From an uncultured Clostridia bacterium (GTDB taxonomy: Bacteria; Bacillota; Clostridia; Peptostreptococcales; Anaerovoracaceae), in NCBI GenBank assembly GCA_945830395.1, contig CALZYE010000006.1, positions 1 through 64,000 on the forward strand: DNA of 64,000 nt. Reading direction: 5' to 3'. Made by a program: the position numbers and the translations under genes. Below are positions 43,754 through 54,373 of this stretch, one piece after another (position 1 is the stretch's first letter; each line of letters opens with the position of its first letter). Below the pieces are notes generated by a model. The model ran no database searches and was not told where the DNA came from. It saw only the letters and a program-made list of their open reading frames with translations.

Positions 43754-44059
43754 ATGGATAAAGATAAATCATGCTGCAGCACCAGGAAAAAGAATCGCGA
43801 TGAAAAGGAATACAAAGATTTAATCACCAGGCTCAATCGCATCGAAGGTCAGATACGGGGACTAAAGCGAATGGTTGAAGAAAACGCATATTGCCCCGAT
43901 ATTCTCATTCAGTCTGCCGCCGCAAAGGCTGCCTTAAACAGTTTTAACCGAGTTCTCATGTCCAACCATTTGAAAAGCTGTGTTGTAAAGGATCTTGAAG
44001 AGGGCAACCGTAAAACCATTGATGAGCTGGTAAAAATCATGGATAAGCTTATGAAATAA
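43754..44059 (+). CDS. csoR: CsoR-family copper-sensing repressor
   Basis: A 101-aa all-helical DNA-binding repressor of the CsoR/RcnR family. The copper ligands Cys-His-Cys are visible in NAYCPDI and SNHLKSCV, which distinguishes CsoR from the nickel/formaldehyde sensors. The conserved helix starts RLNRIEGQIRGLKRM. ATG at 43754 is used (GAGG 7 nt upstream) rather than the track GTG four codons earlier. It leads into copA and has an operator upstream. Confidence 0.94.
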   Translation: MDKDKSCCSTRKKNRDEKEYKDLITRLNRIEGQIRGLKRMVEENAYCPDILIQSAAAKAALNSFNRVLMSNHLKSCVVKDLEEGNRKTIDELVKIMDKLMK

Positions 44060-44180
44060 CCTTGTAATAACCTTGTATATAACGGAAAAAATGGGCTTTT
44101 TCAATTATATGCTTATATATAGAAAGCCCCTGCCTTTTAAACTTTCAATCTTTAATATGCGAGCTGCGAAAGGAGATATA

Positions 44181-46808
44181 ATGAAACGACAATACAATAT
44201 AACGGGAATGAGCTGTGCTGCCTGCCAAGTGCGGGTGGAAAAGGCCGTATCCAAACTGCCTAATGTATCCGCCTGCTCAGTAAATCTTCTGACAAACACC
44301 ATGGCAGTGGAGGGCGGCGAAGACCCTAAGAAAATTATAAAAGCTGTGGAGGATGCCGGCTACGGAGCCGTTCTTCGCGGTCATAACGATGACAATACAG
44401 ACAATAAACTCACCGGCTCCCTTTCAGAAGCGGAAGAAGCCCTGAAGGACAGAGAAACACCGGTCTTAAAAAGGAGACTGCTTTTATCTGCATCATTTCT
44501 TCTGATACTCATGTACTTCTCCATGGGAAACGGAATGTTGGGACTTCCTCTTCCAAGCTTCTTCCACGGAAATTATACAGCCATAGCTTTGGTTCAGATG
44601 ATACTTGCCTTCATCGTAATGCTGATAAATAAAAAATTCTTTATATCCGGCTTCAGAGGGCTCATTCATCTTGCTCCTAATATGGATACTCTGGTTGCCC
44701 TTGGGGCCTCCGTCTCTTTTTTCTGGAGTACGCTGATTCTCTTCAAGATGACATCGGATCTCAGCTTCGGAAATATCGATGAACTTCCCGTGGATATGCA
44801 TAACCTCTACTTTGAAGCTGCGGCAATGATTCTCACCCTGATAACGGTTGGAAAAATGCTGGAGTCCATATCCAAAGGAAGAACCACCGATGCGCTCAAG
44901 GAGCTTATGAAGCTTGCTCCCAAGAGAGCAACCGTAATCAGAGACGGTGCTGAAAAGGTAATTCCAATCGACGACATTTCGGTAGGGGAAATTTTCATAG
45001 TCAAACCCGGAGAAAATATCCCTGCAGACGGCATAATTACAGAGGGAGTTACCGCAGTTGACGAATCAGCCCTTACCGGTGAAAGTATTCCGGTAGATAA
45101 GTCGTCAGGGGATAAGATTTCCGCCGCCACATTAAATCAGAGCGGATTCATCAAGGCAAGGGCTACCGAAGTCGGTGATGACACGACGCTGGCTCAGATA
45201 ATTCAAATGGTAAGCGATGCCGCGTCAACTAAGGCTCCAATCGCAAAAATAGCGGATAAAATTTCAGGGATCTTTGTTCCTTTTGTCTTGGGAACAGCTG
45301 TTTTGGTAACATTCGCATGGATTTTTGCCGGAGCCGAAATCGGCTATTCGCTGGCAAGGGGAATTTCGGTTCTTGTAATCAGCTGCCCCTGTGCACTGGG
45401 ACTTGCAACCCCGGTTGCCATAATGGTAGGTAACGGAAAAGGCGCAAGAAACGGAATTTTATTCAAAACCGCAGAGTCTCTGGAGGGAGCGGGGAAATCA
45501 CAAATAGTAGTCCTTGACAAAACGGGAACAATAACAAAAGGAAGTCCCGTTGTAACTGATATTCTGCCCTTGGGAAGCGCCACGGAAAAGGAGCTTATGG
45601 AATTAGCTTATTCTCTGGAAATCAAAAGCGAACATCCTATAGCCTCCGCAATCGTAAAAAAAGGACGGGAATCCGGTCTAAGTCCGCTTGAAATATCGGA
45701 CTTTCAGGCAGTATCCGGAAACGGACTTTCAGGAAAAAGTCATGACAATATACTTCGCGGCGGCAACCTTAATTTCATAAGTAAATTTGCAGAAACTGAC
45801 AGCAGTGTTTTCTTTGCCGATAAGCTCTCCGAAAAGGGGAAAACATGTCTATACTTTGCAAGGGACAATACTCTTGTAGGAATTATAGCCGTTGCGGATT
45901 CCATAAAAGAGGACAGCAGGCTTGCCGTTTCTCAGCTGAAAAAAATGGGAATAAAGGTAGTAATGCTTACCGGAGACAACGACAAAGCTGCAAGAGCTGT
46001 AGCTTCTCAAGCAGGTATTGACCATGTAATTTCCCAGGTTCTCCCCGGTGAGAAGGATAATGTAATTCAAAGACTGAAACGGCATGGAAAGGTTACAATG
46101 GTGGGAGACGGTATCAACGATGCCCCCGCTCTTACCAGATCTGACATCGGAATTGCCATAGGTGCAGGTTCCGATGTGGCGCTGGATGCTGCCGATGTGG
46201 TTCTCATGAACAGCAAATTGACAGATGTTACCGCTGCCCTCAGGCTGAGCCGTAAAGTAGTGAAAAATATCCATGAAAACCTGTTCTGGGCATTCATATA
46301 CAATATTATTCTGATTCCGGTTGCGGCAGGAGCCTATGTCCATCTCACAGGGTGGACCATGAATCCTATGCTGGGCGCTGCAGCCATGAGTCTGTCAAGT
46401 TTCTGCGTCATAGCCAATGCTCTTCGCCTAAACCTGTTTGATGTTCATGACAGCACAAAAGACAGAACTGTGAAAAATCCGGCAGGCTCTGTGGGAAATC
46501 CTTCTTTTGAAGAAATTATGGACTCCTCCGATGCATATAGAAATAACTTAAACAGCTTACATTATGATTTTAATAAAAAGGAGATTGATATTATGAAAAA
46601 AACAATGGTAATTGAAGGTATGATGTGCCCTCACTGTGAAGCCACAGTAAAAAGCACTCTGGAAAGTATCACAGGCGTTGAAAATGCCCATGTCAGCCAT
46701 AAAAGCGGAAATGCCGTATTGAAACTTTCATCCGAGGTTTCGGATGATGAGCTGAAGTCAGCCGTTGAAGATAAGAATTATAAGGTTCTGGAAATAAAAC
46801 AGCCGTAA
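44181..46808 (+). CDS. copA: Copper-exporting P-type ATPase CopA with C-terminal CopZ-like domain
   Basis: This is a P1B-1 copper ATPase with export from the cytoplasm as its likely role. The 875-aa protein has an N-terminal HMA domain (GMSCAACQ), membrane segments, LTGES, SCPCALG (the copper-site CPC), the phosphorylation site DKTGTITKG, SEHPIA and GDGINDAP. A linker of about 50 residues follows the last membrane segment and leads to a second HMA domain, IEGMMCPHCEATVKS. ATG at 44181 has AAAGGAG upstream; the track start is 36 codons too early. Downstream of csoR in the same transcript. The C-terminal domain has its own ribosome site (see next entry). Confidence 0.95.
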   Translation: MKRQYNITGMSCAACQVRVEKAVSKLPNVSACSVNLLTNTMAVEGGEDPKKIIKAVEDAGYGAVLRGHNDDNTDNKLTGSLSEAEEALKDRETPVLKRRLLLSASFLLILMYFSMGNGMLGLPLPSFFHGNYTAIALVQMILAFIVMLINKKFFISGFRGLIHLAPNMDTLVALGASVSFFWSTLILFKMTSDLSFGNIDELPVDMHNLYFEAAAMILTLITVGKMLESISKGRTTDALKELMKLAPKRATVIRDGAEKVIPIDDISVGEIFIVKPGENIPADGIITEGVTAVDESALTGESIPVDKSSGDKISAATLNQSGFIKARATEVGDDTTLAQIIQMVSDAASTKAPIAKIADKISGIFVPFVLGTAVLVTFAWIFAGAEIGYSLARGISVLVISCPCALGLATPVAIMVGNGKGARNGILFKTAESLEGAGKSQIVVLDKTGTITKGSPVVTDILPLGSATEKELMELAYSLEIKSEHPIASAIVKKGRESGLSPLEISDFQAVSGNGLSGKSHDNILRGGNLNFISKFAETDSSVFFADKLSEKGKTCLYFARDNTLVGIIAVADSIKEDSRLAVSQLKKMGIKVVMLTGDNDKAARAVASQAGIDHVISQVLPGEKDNVIQRLKRHGKVTMVGDGINDAPALTRSDIGIAIGAGSDVALDAADVVLMNSKLTDVTAALRLSRKVVKNIHENLFWAFIYNIILIPVAAGAYVHLTGWTMNPMLGAAAMSLSSFCVIANALRLNLFDVHDSTKDRTVKNPAGSVGNPSFEEIMDSSDAYRNNLNSLHYDFNKKEIDIMKKTMVIEGMMCPHCEATVKSTLESITGVENAHVSHKSGNAVLKLSSEVSDDELKSAVEDKNYKVLEIKQP
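46593..46808 (+). CDS. Possible separately translated CopZ copper chaperone (nested in copA)
   Basis: An in-frame ATG at 46593 within copA has AAAAGGAG 9 nt upstream. Translation from it would give a 71-aa HMA protein, MKKTMVIEGMMCPHCE..., of the size of CopZ. The residues just before it (NSLHYDFNKKEIDI) look like translated former intergenic DNA, consistent with copA and copZ having fused after loss of a stop. Whether both products are made is inferred. Confidence 0.5.
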   Translation: MKKTMVIEGMMCPHCEATVKSTLESITGVENAHVSHKSGNAVLKLSSEVSDDELKSAVEDKNYKVLEIKQP

Positions 46809-46878
46809 ATTCATTTAGCAATAAGCTTCACCGGATAGAACCTTTATACCTTCCGCAGGCATCTTCACATTAAAGACA

Positions 46879-46924
46879 AAACCGCCGTGTTTCCTGCCCT
46901 TTTGGGAAACACGGCGGTTTTATT
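46879..46924. terminator. Bidirectional terminator between copA and the UPF0210 gene
   Basis: AAACCGCCGTGTTTCC (46879-46894) and GGAAACACGGCGGTTT (46905-46920) form a perfect 16-bp stem, with T-runs on both sides. It ends the plus-strand copper operon and the minus-strand UPF0210 transcript. Confidence 0.92.
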
Positions 46925-46950
46925 TCAATTTATCCTATACTCATGCATGC

Positions 46951-48309
46951 TCAGTTCTTCAAACTCTGCATCGGTGCAGGTATCCTTCCTCCTCTGTTAA
47001 TCATCTTTGCCGGCGACTTGCCGCAAAGCTTCATAACAGGTCCGCTGCCTAAGAGTCCTCCAAAGTCAAGTTCCGTTCCTTCAGGAACATCTATTGCAGG
47101 GATAACTCTGACTGCAGTGGTCTTGGAGTTTATCATTCCGATGGCCGCTTCATCTGCAATTATTGCAGAAATCACCTCCGCTTTTGTATCTCCCGGAATA
47201 ACTATCATGTCCAAACCTACAGAGCAAACAGCCGTCATAGCTTCAAGTTTTTCTATGGAAAGAGCTCCCTCTCTCGCTGCCGCTATCATGCCGGCATCTT
47301 CGGTGACAGGGATAAACGCTCCCGAAAGTCCGCCTACGCTGCCGCTTGCCATAAGTCCGCCCTTCTTCACCGCATCATTTAGCATTGCAAGGGCTGCGGT
47401 AGTTCCGTGTGCCCCGCACTGTTCAAGGCCTATTTCCTCCAGAATATGCGCAACGGAATCTCCCACTGCAGGAGTCGGCGCCAGTGATAAGTCTATAATG
47501 CCGAACTGAACTTTCAGAATTTCCGCAGCTTCACTTCCCACAAGCTGACCTACCCTGGTAATTTTAAATGCCGTCTTCTTAATTTCCTCTGCAATCACAT
47601 TGAGAGGTGCCTCATCAGGCATCTTTGCCAAAACCGAACGCACAACACCGGGTCCCGATACCCCTACGCTAAGTACTGTGTCCGGTTCGCTCAAGCCGTG
47701 AAAGGCTCCTGCCATGAAAGGATTATCCTCAACAGCATTGCAGAAAACCACCAGTTTCGCCGCGCCTATACACTGATTATCCTTTGTTTTTTCCGCGGTA
47801 TCCCTTACGATGCCACCCATAAGCTTTACGGCATCCATGTTTATTCCCGCCTTTGTAGATCCGATATTTACAGAAGAACAAACCAGTTCCGTCTCTGAAA
47901 GTGCTCTCGGAATAGATTCAATCAGCTTCTTATCTCCTGCACTGAATCCCTTCTGAACCAGCGCCGAATATCCTCCGATAAAGTTGACTCCCACAGTCTG
48001 CGCCGCCCTGTCAAGGGTCTTTGCATATTCCACCGGATCGCCTCCGCTGACTCCTGCAAGAAGTGAAATGGGAGTTACTGAAATTCGTTTATTTACGATT
48101 GGAATACCGTACTTTCTTTCCAAAAGTTCACCTGTTTTAACCAAATCCTTTGCATTTGAACAAATTTTGTCGTAAACCTTTTTGCATGATTTTTCGATGT
48201 CTGCATCTGCGCAGTCAATCAGCGATATTCCCATGGTTATGGTTCGTATATCAAGGTTTTCATCCTGAATCATGGTTATGGTTTCCATAATGTCCTGCAT
48301 ATTTAACAT
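46951..48309 (-). CDS. UPF0210 / DUF711 (PFL-family) protein
   Basis: A 452-aa protein of the UPF0210/DUF711 family, structurally related to pyruvate formate-lyase-like barrels but with no established function. The start [30 protein letters not shown] and the end [14 protein letters not shown] are typical. It is paired with an ACT-domain protein, as in most genomes that have it; ATG at 48309 has GGGAGG upstream. Confidence 0.9.
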   Translation of the reverse strand: MLNMQDIMETITMIQDENLDIRTITMGISLIDCADADIEKSCKKVYDKICSNAKDLVKTGELLERKYGIPIVNKRISVTPISLLAGVSGGDPVEYAKTLDRAAQTVGVNFIGGYSALVQKGFSAGDKKLIESIPRALSETELVCSSVNIGSTKAGINMDAVKLMGGIVRDTAEKTKDNQCIGAAKLVVFCNAVEDNPFMAGAFHGLSEPDTVLSVGVSGPGVVRSVLAKMPDEAPLNVIAEEIKKTAFKITRVGQLVGSEAAEILKVQFGIIDLSLAPTPAVGDSVAHILEEIGLEQCGAHGTTAALAMLNDAVKKGGLMASGSVGGLSGAFIPVTEDAGMIAAAREGALSIEKLEAMTAVCSVGLDMIVIPGDTKAEVISAIIADEAAIGMINSKTTAVRVIPAIDVPEGTELDFGGLLGSGPVMKLCGKSPAKMINRGGRIPAPMQSLKN

Positions 48310-48320
48310 AAAAGTCCTCC

Positions 48321-48596
48321 CTATATTCTGTGCATTGAGTTGAAAATATCTTCGTGCATGAGATGAACTTTCATTTCGGGAACAGATTCTGTAATTGAGT
48401 TCTTAAGCTCCTCAAATCCCAATGTGGCTTCGGTAATATTCACAATCATAATCATACAGAAATATCCGTCAAGAACGGTTTGTGATACTTCGATTACACT
48501 GGCATTTCCGCCGGCAATGGCAGTGGATACCCTGGATAGAATCCCCACCATATCTTTTCCTATAACAGTTACAACCGCTTTCTTTATTTCCTTCAT
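48321..48596 (-). CDS. ACT-domain protein (UPF0237)
   Basis: A 91-aa stand-alone ACT domain, likely to bind an amino acid or similar effector. The pattern [20 protein letters not shown] followed by [16 protein letters not shown] is typical of UPF0237/GcvR-like proteins. It lies 11 nt before the UPF0210 gene and is probably its regulatory partner. Confidence 0.92.
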   Translation of the reverse strand: MKEIKKAVVTVIGKDMVGILSRVSTAIAGGNASVIEVSQTVLDGYFCMIMIVNITEATLGFEELKNSITESVPEMKVHLMHEDIFNSMHRI

Positions 48597-48606
48597 AAAC
48601 TTCTCC

Positions 48607-49644
48607 TTATTTAGTTATTTTAACATCGAAGCACCCCGGCTTCAAATCATTACAAACCTTATATCTTATGTTCAGTTTAGGATATATTTCAGCAAAGTAC
48701 TTTTTGTTTCTGCCGCCGTTTCCCACCATATTTGAAAAGGACGCAGGATTTGCAAAAAAAGATACATCGCCTATTTGCATTTCACTTTTTTCTGCCTTTA
48801 ACAGATTCCTCAGCCTTTCTTCAATTATTTCTTTGGCAATTTCACCCTCCACAAGCTGTCTGAATGCCGGGTGGAAATCTCCTCCCCCCATAAGTCCACC
48901 AGGCGCAATCAAATCACTGGATTTCAGACCGACTCTGATTATATTAATGCCGGCGCCAGTTAAGATCTTATACATCTCCTTTGTTCTTAGAATCGCCTCT
49001 TTTTCACTCAGCGGTACATATCTTCCCTCCAAGGCCTGATTATAAAGCTCCGTGTCTTTGATTACCACCGTAGGATAAAGCCGTGCAATATCGGGAGCGA
49101 TTTTCACCGTCTCTTCAGCGGAAAAAATGCATGTGTCCAAGCTGTCTTTGGGAAGTCCTATCATAAGCTGAATCCCGAGCTGAAATCCGTAGGCTTTTAT
49201 AAGCTCCGCGCTTTTGTATATGACCTGAGCATCGTGGCCTCTTCCGCTAAGTCTTAAAACCTCATCGTCAAAGGACTGAACCCCCAGCTCTATTACATCC
49301 ACTCCATAGTTTTTCAGATTTTCCAGTATTCTCTCATCTATAGCATCGGGGCGGGTGGAGAGATGAAGCTTCTCTACTTTCTTCCCGTCCTTGTATTCCT
49401 TGGCAATTTTCAAATACTCCCTCTGCATCTCCATCGGAATTGCGGTAAAACTTCCTCCGTAAAAAGCAATTTCCCTGTTCGGCACAGAATCAAGCGTCGA
49501 CAGCCATGTATCAACCGTTGTCCTCACGCTTTCTGCGGGCAGGGGTTTCTGCTTTGCCGTTATAGCCTTTTGATTGCAGAATATACAGTCGTAAGGACAT
49601 CCCAAATGGGGTATGAAAATCGGTATAATAGCGTGTGTCTTCAT
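48607..49644 (-). CDS. Radical SAM protein (Elp3-like)
   Basis: A 345-aa radical SAM enzyme with the cluster motif CPYDCIFC (CX3CX2C) near residues 16-23 and FYGGSFTAIP next. The pattern ELGVQSFDDEVLRLSGRGH is typical of the Elp3/YhcC-like group. Substrate unknown; bacterial Elp3-type proteins modify tRNA, but the acetyltransferase domain of Elp3 is not present. It follows the D-cysteine desulfhydrase-like gene by 8 nt. Confidence 0.85.
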   Translation of the reverse strand: MKTHAIIPIFIPHLGCPYDCIFCNQKAITAKQKPLPAESVRTTVDTWLSTLDSVPNREIAFYGGSFTAIPMEMQREYLKIAKEYKDGKKVEKLHLSTRPDAIDERILENLKNYGVDVIELGVQSFDDEVLRLSGRGHDAQVIYKSAELIKAYGFQLGIQLMIGLPKDSLDTCIFSAEETVKIAPDIARLYPTVVIKDTELYNQALEGRYVPLSEKEAILRTKEMYKILTGAGINIIRVGLKSSDLIAPGGLMGGGDFHPAFRQLVEGEIAKEIIEERLRNLLKAEKSEMQIGDVSFFANPASFSNMVGNGGRNKKYFAEIYPKLNIRYKVCNDLKPGCFDVKITK

Positions 49645-49652
49645 TATTCCCC

Positions 49653-50678
49653 CTACATAATATGGATTTTACCCATAAGCTCTTTTTCCATTTCCAGTCT
49701 GTGATGCTTTGTATAAATCCCCGGAATTCCCCCCGTATGTATCATTATAATACTTTCACCTTTGGCAAAGTACCCCTTTTCCACAAGTTTTCTGACAGCA
49801 TTAAAGGTTTTTCCCGTGTAGCAGGGATCCAATATAATTCCCTCCCTGCTTCCCATGTGATAGATGGAATCTCTCACTTCTTTCACAGGATTATTGTAAG
49901 CTCCGTAATCATAGTCTGTCAAAATGCTGAAATCCTTCTTTGAAAGCACAGGTTTCAGTCCGAATTTTTCGGTACAGCTGATGTAATGTTTCAGTGCTGA
50001 TTCCTTCACATCCTTGTACGGCATTATGGAAATTCCCGTAAGGTTTGCGGCAATATTCTCATGAGCGATACCCATGGCAAGACCCATATATGTTCCCAGA
50101 CTTCCTACAGTAGTTACGATATGGGGATTTTCAATGTTCATATCGTCTATTTGCTTTGCAAGTTCTACCGCGCAGTCGTAATATCCCAATGCCCCAACCT
50201 CGTTGGAACCGCCCATCGGAATGAAGTATACCTTTTCGCCTTTTTCCTCGTAAGACCTTGTGACCTTATTTATTGCCGCATTCAGCTGCTCTCCATACTT
50301 CTTCTCCGAGTCCGGCTTTACAAGGTAGACATCACATCCCATGATTCCGTCCAAAAGCAAGTTCGCCGAAAGCTCTCCCGGGTATTCATCCACCGCAATT
50401 ACAGCAGATTTCATGCCGCATTTGGCGGCGACTGCCGCGGTGAGCCTCCCATGATTAGTCTGCGCTCCGCCAACTGTCAAAAGCACTGTCGCTCCTTGAT
50501 TTTTAGCGTCTTTCACAAGATATTCCAGCTTCCTCAGTTTGTTTCCTCCTGTTCCGTAGGGCGTCAAATCATCCCTTTTCAGATAGAAACCTGCTCCAAA
50601 TTCGGAAGATATATTTTCCATCTTTTCTAAGGGCGTCGAACTCCCGAGAAAAGACATTTTTTCATATCCTAAAGTCAT
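49653..50678 (-). CDS. D-cysteine desulfhydrase / ACC deaminase-family PLP enzyme
   Basis: A 341-aa fold II PLP enzyme. LKRDDLTPYGTGGNKLRKLEYL carries the PLP lysine, with GGAQTNHGRLTAAVAA and IPMGGSNEVGALGY following. Members act on D-cysteine (to pyruvate, H2S and ammonia) or 1-aminocyclopropane-1-carboxylate; D-cysteine is likelier in an anaerobe. Divergent from the malic-enzyme gene, with AGGAGG 7 nt before ATG. Confidence 0.88.
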   Translation of the reverse strand: MTLGYEKMSFLGSSTPLEKMENISSEFGAGFYLKRDDLTPYGTGGNKLRKLEYLVKDAKNQGATVLLTVGGAQTNHGRLTAAVAAKCGMKSAVIAVDEYPGELSANLLLDGIMGCDVYLVKPDSEKKYGEQLNAAINKVTRSYEEKGEKVYFIPMGGSNEVGALGYYDCAVELAKQIDDMNIENPHIVTTVGSLGTYMGLAMGIAHENIAANLTGISIMPYKDVKESALKHYISCTEKFGLKPVLSKKDFSILTDYDYGAYNNPVKEVRDSIYHMGSREGIILDPCYTGKTFNAVRKLVEKGYFAKGESIIMIHTGGIPGIYTKHHRLEMEKELMGKIHIM

Positions 50679-50850
50679 TTTTTAACCTCCTACAAAAACT
50701 ATAAACGCATATACTGCCTGTGTCAATAACCACAGATTAATCAAACTGTAAAATATCCCGTTCACCGTGCTTGAGTCTTTCGGGCCTATGTAAACCCATT
50801 TTTATCCGGCCGTTTATAGCTTCATTATGCTTTTAAAAGATTTCCGGTTA

Positions 50851-50859
50851 TGGTAGAAT
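50851..50859 (+). promoter_or_regulatory. Extended -10 promoter upstream of the malic enzyme gene
   Basis: TGGTAGAAT (TG-N-TAGAAT) is an extended -10 element about 125 nt before the malic-enzyme ATG; no clear -35 was found. The gap 50679-50985 contains nothing else that I could support. Confidence 0.5.
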
Positions 50860-50985
50860 AATTTAGGTAAAGTTAACAAGTCTTACGGCTTAAATAGTCA
50901 CGGAAATTTAAGCAGCGCACAATTTAATCACCTCAAAAGGGTCACAATCTATAAAGTATATAACGCATTCAGAAACGAGGAAAAC

Positions 50986-52149
50986 ATGGATTACAAAGAA
51001 ATTGCACTCAAAAAGCATGAGGAATGGAAAGGCAAACTCTCAGTGGAGACAAAAGTCCCCATCACAAACAAGGAGGAGCTTTCTGTCGCCTATACTCCCG
51101 GAGTTGCCGCACCCTGCCTTGAGATAGAAAAAGATGAATCTCTGGCATACACCTACACCGGGAAAGGAAATCTGGTTGCCGTAATAACTGACGGTACGGC
51201 GGTTCTTGGTCTTGGGGACATAGGTCCTTGTGCCGGGATGCCTGTAATGGAGGGAAAATGCGCTCTTTTTAAGGCTTTTGCCGATATAGACGCTGTTCCG
51301 ATATGTATAGATTCAAAGGATACCGACACCATAGTAAACACAGTCTACAATATATCCAAAAGCTTCGGCGGAATTAATCTTGAGGATATAAGCGCACCCA
51401 GATGTTTTGAAATCGAACGCAGGCTCATAGAGATGTGTGACATTCCGGTATTTCATGATGATCAGCACGGGACTGCAATTATCACAACGGCAGGAATTCT
51501 CAATGCTCTCAAAGTCACAGGAAAGACAGCCGGAAATCTAAAAATCGTCTTCAGCGGCGCCGGCGCTGCCGGAATTTCCATTGCAAAAATGTTCATGAGA
51601 TTTGACCTTGGGGATATAATACTATGCGGCAGCAAAGGAATCATATACGAAGGGGCACCGTATAACAATACGCAGCAGGAAGCTATGGCGAAAATTACAA
51701 ATAAACACAATATCAAAGGGAGTCTTGCAGATGCCATGGCAGGTGCCGATATTTTTATCGGGGTTTCAAAGCCGGGAATCGTAACTGAGGACATGATTAA
51801 GTCCATGGCGGAAAATCCCATAGTTTTCGCCATGTCAAACCCCGTTCCCGAAATAATGCCGGACCTTGCAAAAGCTGCAGGAGCTGCCGTAGTGGGAACC
51901 GGACGCTCTGACTTTGCAAATCAGGTGAATAATGTTATCGCCTTTCCGGGGATTTTCCGCGGAGCGCTTGACTGCAGAGCGAAGAGAATAACAGAGGACA
52001 TGAAGAAGGCCGCCGTCCTTGCCATTGCAAATGTAATCCCCGAAAATGAGCTGTCACCTGATTATGTCCTGCCTGACGGCTTCAACCCCCGCGTGGTAAA
52101 AGAGGTTGCAAAGGCAGTTTCAAGCGCCTGGAAAGAAAATGATAGATAG
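50986..52149 (+). CDS. NAD(P)-dependent malic enzyme (decarboxylating)
   Basis: A 387-aa malic enzyme of the short bacterial type that turns malate into pyruvate and CO2. [38 protein letters not shown] and the Rossmann motif [12 protein letters not shown] are present. Together with the next gene it links pyruvate, malate and fumarate. ATG has a weak GAGG upstream. The NAD versus NADP preference cannot be read. Confidence 0.95.
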   Translation: MDYKEIALKKHEEWKGKLSVETKVPITNKEELSVAYTPGVAAPCLEIEKDESLAYTYTGKGNLVAVITDGTAVLGLGDIGPCAGMPVMEGKCALFKAFADIDAVPICIDSKDTDTIVNTVYNISKSFGGINLEDISAPRCFEIERRLIEMCDIPVFHDDQHGTAIITTAGILNALKVTGKTAGNLKIVFSGAGAAGISIAKMFMRFDLGDIILCGSKGIIYEGAPYNNTQQEAMAKITNKHNIKGSLADAMAGADIFIGVSKPGIVTEDMIKSMAENPIVFAMSNPVPEIMPDLAKAAGAAVVGTGRSDFANQVNNVIAFPGIFRGALDCRAKRITEDMKKAAVLAIANVIPENELSPDYVLPDGFNPRVVKEVAKAVSSAWKENDR

Positions 52150-52168
52150 AGGGAAAAGAGGTAATCAA

Positions 52169-53536
52169 ATGGAAAACTTTCGTATAGAACATGACACCAT
52201 GGGTGAAATCAAAGTACCCGCTGATAAATACTGGGGAGCCCAGACTCAAAGGAGTCTTGAAAATTTCAAAATAGGAAATGTCAAGATGCCTCGGGAAATC
52301 ATAAGAGCCTTTGCAATTCTAAAAAAAGCATGTGCAATTACAAACTGTGAGCTTCAAGTTCTGGACTCCGAAAAATCAGAACTGATAGCCAAGGTTTGCG
52401 ATGAAATTTCAGAGGGAAGGCTGGACGCAAACTTTCCCCTCGTAATCTATCAGACAGGAAGCGGAACTCAGTCCAACATGAATGTGAATGAGGTCATTGC
52501 AGGCAGAGGAAACGAAATTGCAGGAAGCAAAATTCTCCATCCCAACGACGATGTAAACAAATCCCAAAGCAGCAACGATACTTTCCCAACCGCCATGCAC
52601 ATTGCCGCATTAATTGCCACCGAAGATAGATTGATGCCCTCTGCAAAACTTCTGCACGACAGCTTACTTTCTTTAGAAAAAAGATTCTCAGGCATCATAA
52701 AAACGGGACGCACCCATCTTCAGGATGCAACCCCGCTGACTTTGGGGCAGGAAATAAGCGGATGGCGCTCTATGATTTCTCACGATATTTATATGATGGA
52801 ATCGGCTGTCTCACATCTTAGAGAGCTTGCCTTAGGCGGAACTGCAGTGGGAACAGGCCTAAATGCACCTGAGGACTTTGATAAAATAGCTGCTGAAGCA
52901 ATCAGCGCACTTACAGGCAAGCCTTTCAGAACAGCGGGGAATAAATTTCACAGCCTGACATCAAAATCGCCTTTTGTATTTGCCCACGGCGCAGTCAAGG
53001 CTCTTGCAACGGACCTCTTTAAGATAGCCAATGACATCAGACTTCTGGCTTCCGGTCCGAGGTGCGGAATAGGCGAACTGATAATTCCCGCAAACGAACC
53101 CGGAAGTTCCATAATGCCCGGTAAAGTTAATCCGACTCAATGTGAGGCTATGACTATGGTATGCGCTCAGGTTATGGGAAACGACACTGCTATCGCCTTT
53201 GCCGCATCTCAAGGACAGTACCAGCTGAATGTTTTCATGCCGGTTATAATACACAACTATCTTGAGTCAATAAATCTTCTTTCTGATGCCATAATTTCCT
53301 TCAATAAGAATTGTGTTACGGGAATTCGACCTAATGAAGAACAAATCAAAAGCAATTTGAAAAAATCTCTGATGCCGGTAACCGCCCTTAACACTCATAT
53401 CGGCTACGAGAACGCCGCAAAAATAGCAAAAGAAGCCTATACCTCAGGCAAAACATTGAAAGAGACCGCCGTATCTCTTGGTCTTGTTTCAGAGGAAGAC
53501 TTCGATATGTGGGTGAACCTCGAAAATATGGTTTAA
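52169..53536 (+). CDS. fumC: Fumarate hydratase class II
   Basis: FumC interconverts fumarate and malate. The 455-aa protein has [32 protein letters not shown] and the signature [16 protein letters not shown] with the catalytic region. THLQDATP marks fumarase rather than aspartase. ATG at 52169 ([13 protein letters not shown]) has GAGG 8 nt upstream; the track start inside the malic-enzyme gene is rejected. It is cotranscribed with the malic-enzyme gene. Confidence 0.95.
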   Translation: MENFRIEHDTMGEIKVPADKYWGAQTQRSLENFKIGNVKMPREIIRAFAILKKACAITNCELQVLDSEKSELIAKVCDEISEGRLDANFPLVIYQTGSGTQSNMNVNEVIAGRGNEIAGSKILHPNDDVNKSQSSNDTFPTAMHIAALIATEDRLMPSAKLLHDSLLSLEKRFSGIIKTGRTHLQDATPLTLGQEISGWRSMISHDIYMMESAVSHLRELALGGTAVGTGLNAPEDFDKIAAEAISALTGKPFRTAGNKFHSLTSKSPFVFAHGAVKALATDLFKIANDIRLLASGPRCGIGELIIPANEPGSSIMPGKVNPTQCEAMTMVCAQVMGNDTAIAFAASQGQYQLNVFMPVIIHNYLESINLLSDAIISFNKNCVTGIRPNEEQIKSNLKKSLMPVTALNTHIGYENAAKIAKEAYTSGKTLKETAVSLGLVSEEDFDMWVNLENMV

Positions 53537-53554
53537 ACAGATCGTTAACTCATA

Positions 53555-53588
53555 CGGGCGAGGAGATTTTCTCCTCGCCCGATTTCTT
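53555..53588 (+). terminator. Terminator after fumC
   Basis: CGGGCGAGGAG (53555-53565) and CTCCTCGCCCG (53571-53581) form a perfect 11-bp stem with ATTTT loop, followed by ATTTCTT. Confidence 0.88.
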
Positions 53589-53600
53589 GCATGTGACGGC

Positions 53601-54311
53601 TCACGGTATTAAAGCTTCGCCGTTTTTCTTTATTTCCTCATAATTTCCACCGTACCGATTTAATACTTTTTTGCATTCTTTTAAGGTTTTATCAAGAGCT
53701 TCATATTCATCAGTCTTTTTATAGGCAGCTACTATACCCCTCCTCTTTTTTTCTATGCTTGCAGCAGCTCCGTTCTTGGACGCTTTCTTGATAAAGTATT
53801 TCTCCCATTTTTTTATGGTTGCATCAAATCTGTTCCATCTGATATTTGCTCTGTATTCTTTCTCAAAAGTAGTGCCTTCCTTCTCATATATCACTTCAAT
53901 TTTGCTGTAATCATCTGATTTTTTCATTTCCGAAATCACAAAATCCACATGACGCCTGACTTCCTTGTCTGAAGCATAAAACCCCTTATTTTTTGCATTA
54001 CGATATAGGGCATATCTTTCAATTATATCTTGCTCCGTTTTCTTCAGGATTTCTTCTTTCTTTGCGCCGTTAATTTCCATGGTTTTGACCTACCTGTAGT
54101 ATTCCGGATAAAGACTTTTCTCCCCAAGCGCATCCTGCATTTTTCGTGTTCCAATCCACAGCTTTACAATCTTTGTCCCTTTTGTGTCGTTTGCACTGTA
54201 ATAGTCCTTATAACCAGCAGCACCTGACTTCTGTTTAATAAGTAATCCTATAATCAACACTGCTATTGCTAAAACAACCACTGATATAATCGTTATATTT
54301 CTTTTGGTCAC
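53601..54311 (-). pseudogene. SurA-N-like membrane-anchored protein split by an in-frame TAG
   Basis: The track lists two ORFs, 54090-54311 (73 aa) and 53601-54080 (159 aa). They are in the same frame: the first ends in TAG at 54092-54090, then three codons (Val Lys Thr) lead to the ATG of the second. Together they would make 236 residues: a short N-terminus, one membrane helix (about residues 5-25), a linker and a SurA_N-like helical region (KKEEILKKTEQDIIERYALYRNAKNKG, SDKEVRRHVDFVIS). The second ORF also has a weak ribosome site, so it may still be made alone. The likeliest reading is a nonsense mutation or a sequence error; readthrough is possible. Confidence 0.7.
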
Positions 54312-54373
54312 TGTAATCTCCCTTCTTCAAGATAGATTTAACCTAAAAGCATAGGCTTAATAAGTATGCCTTG

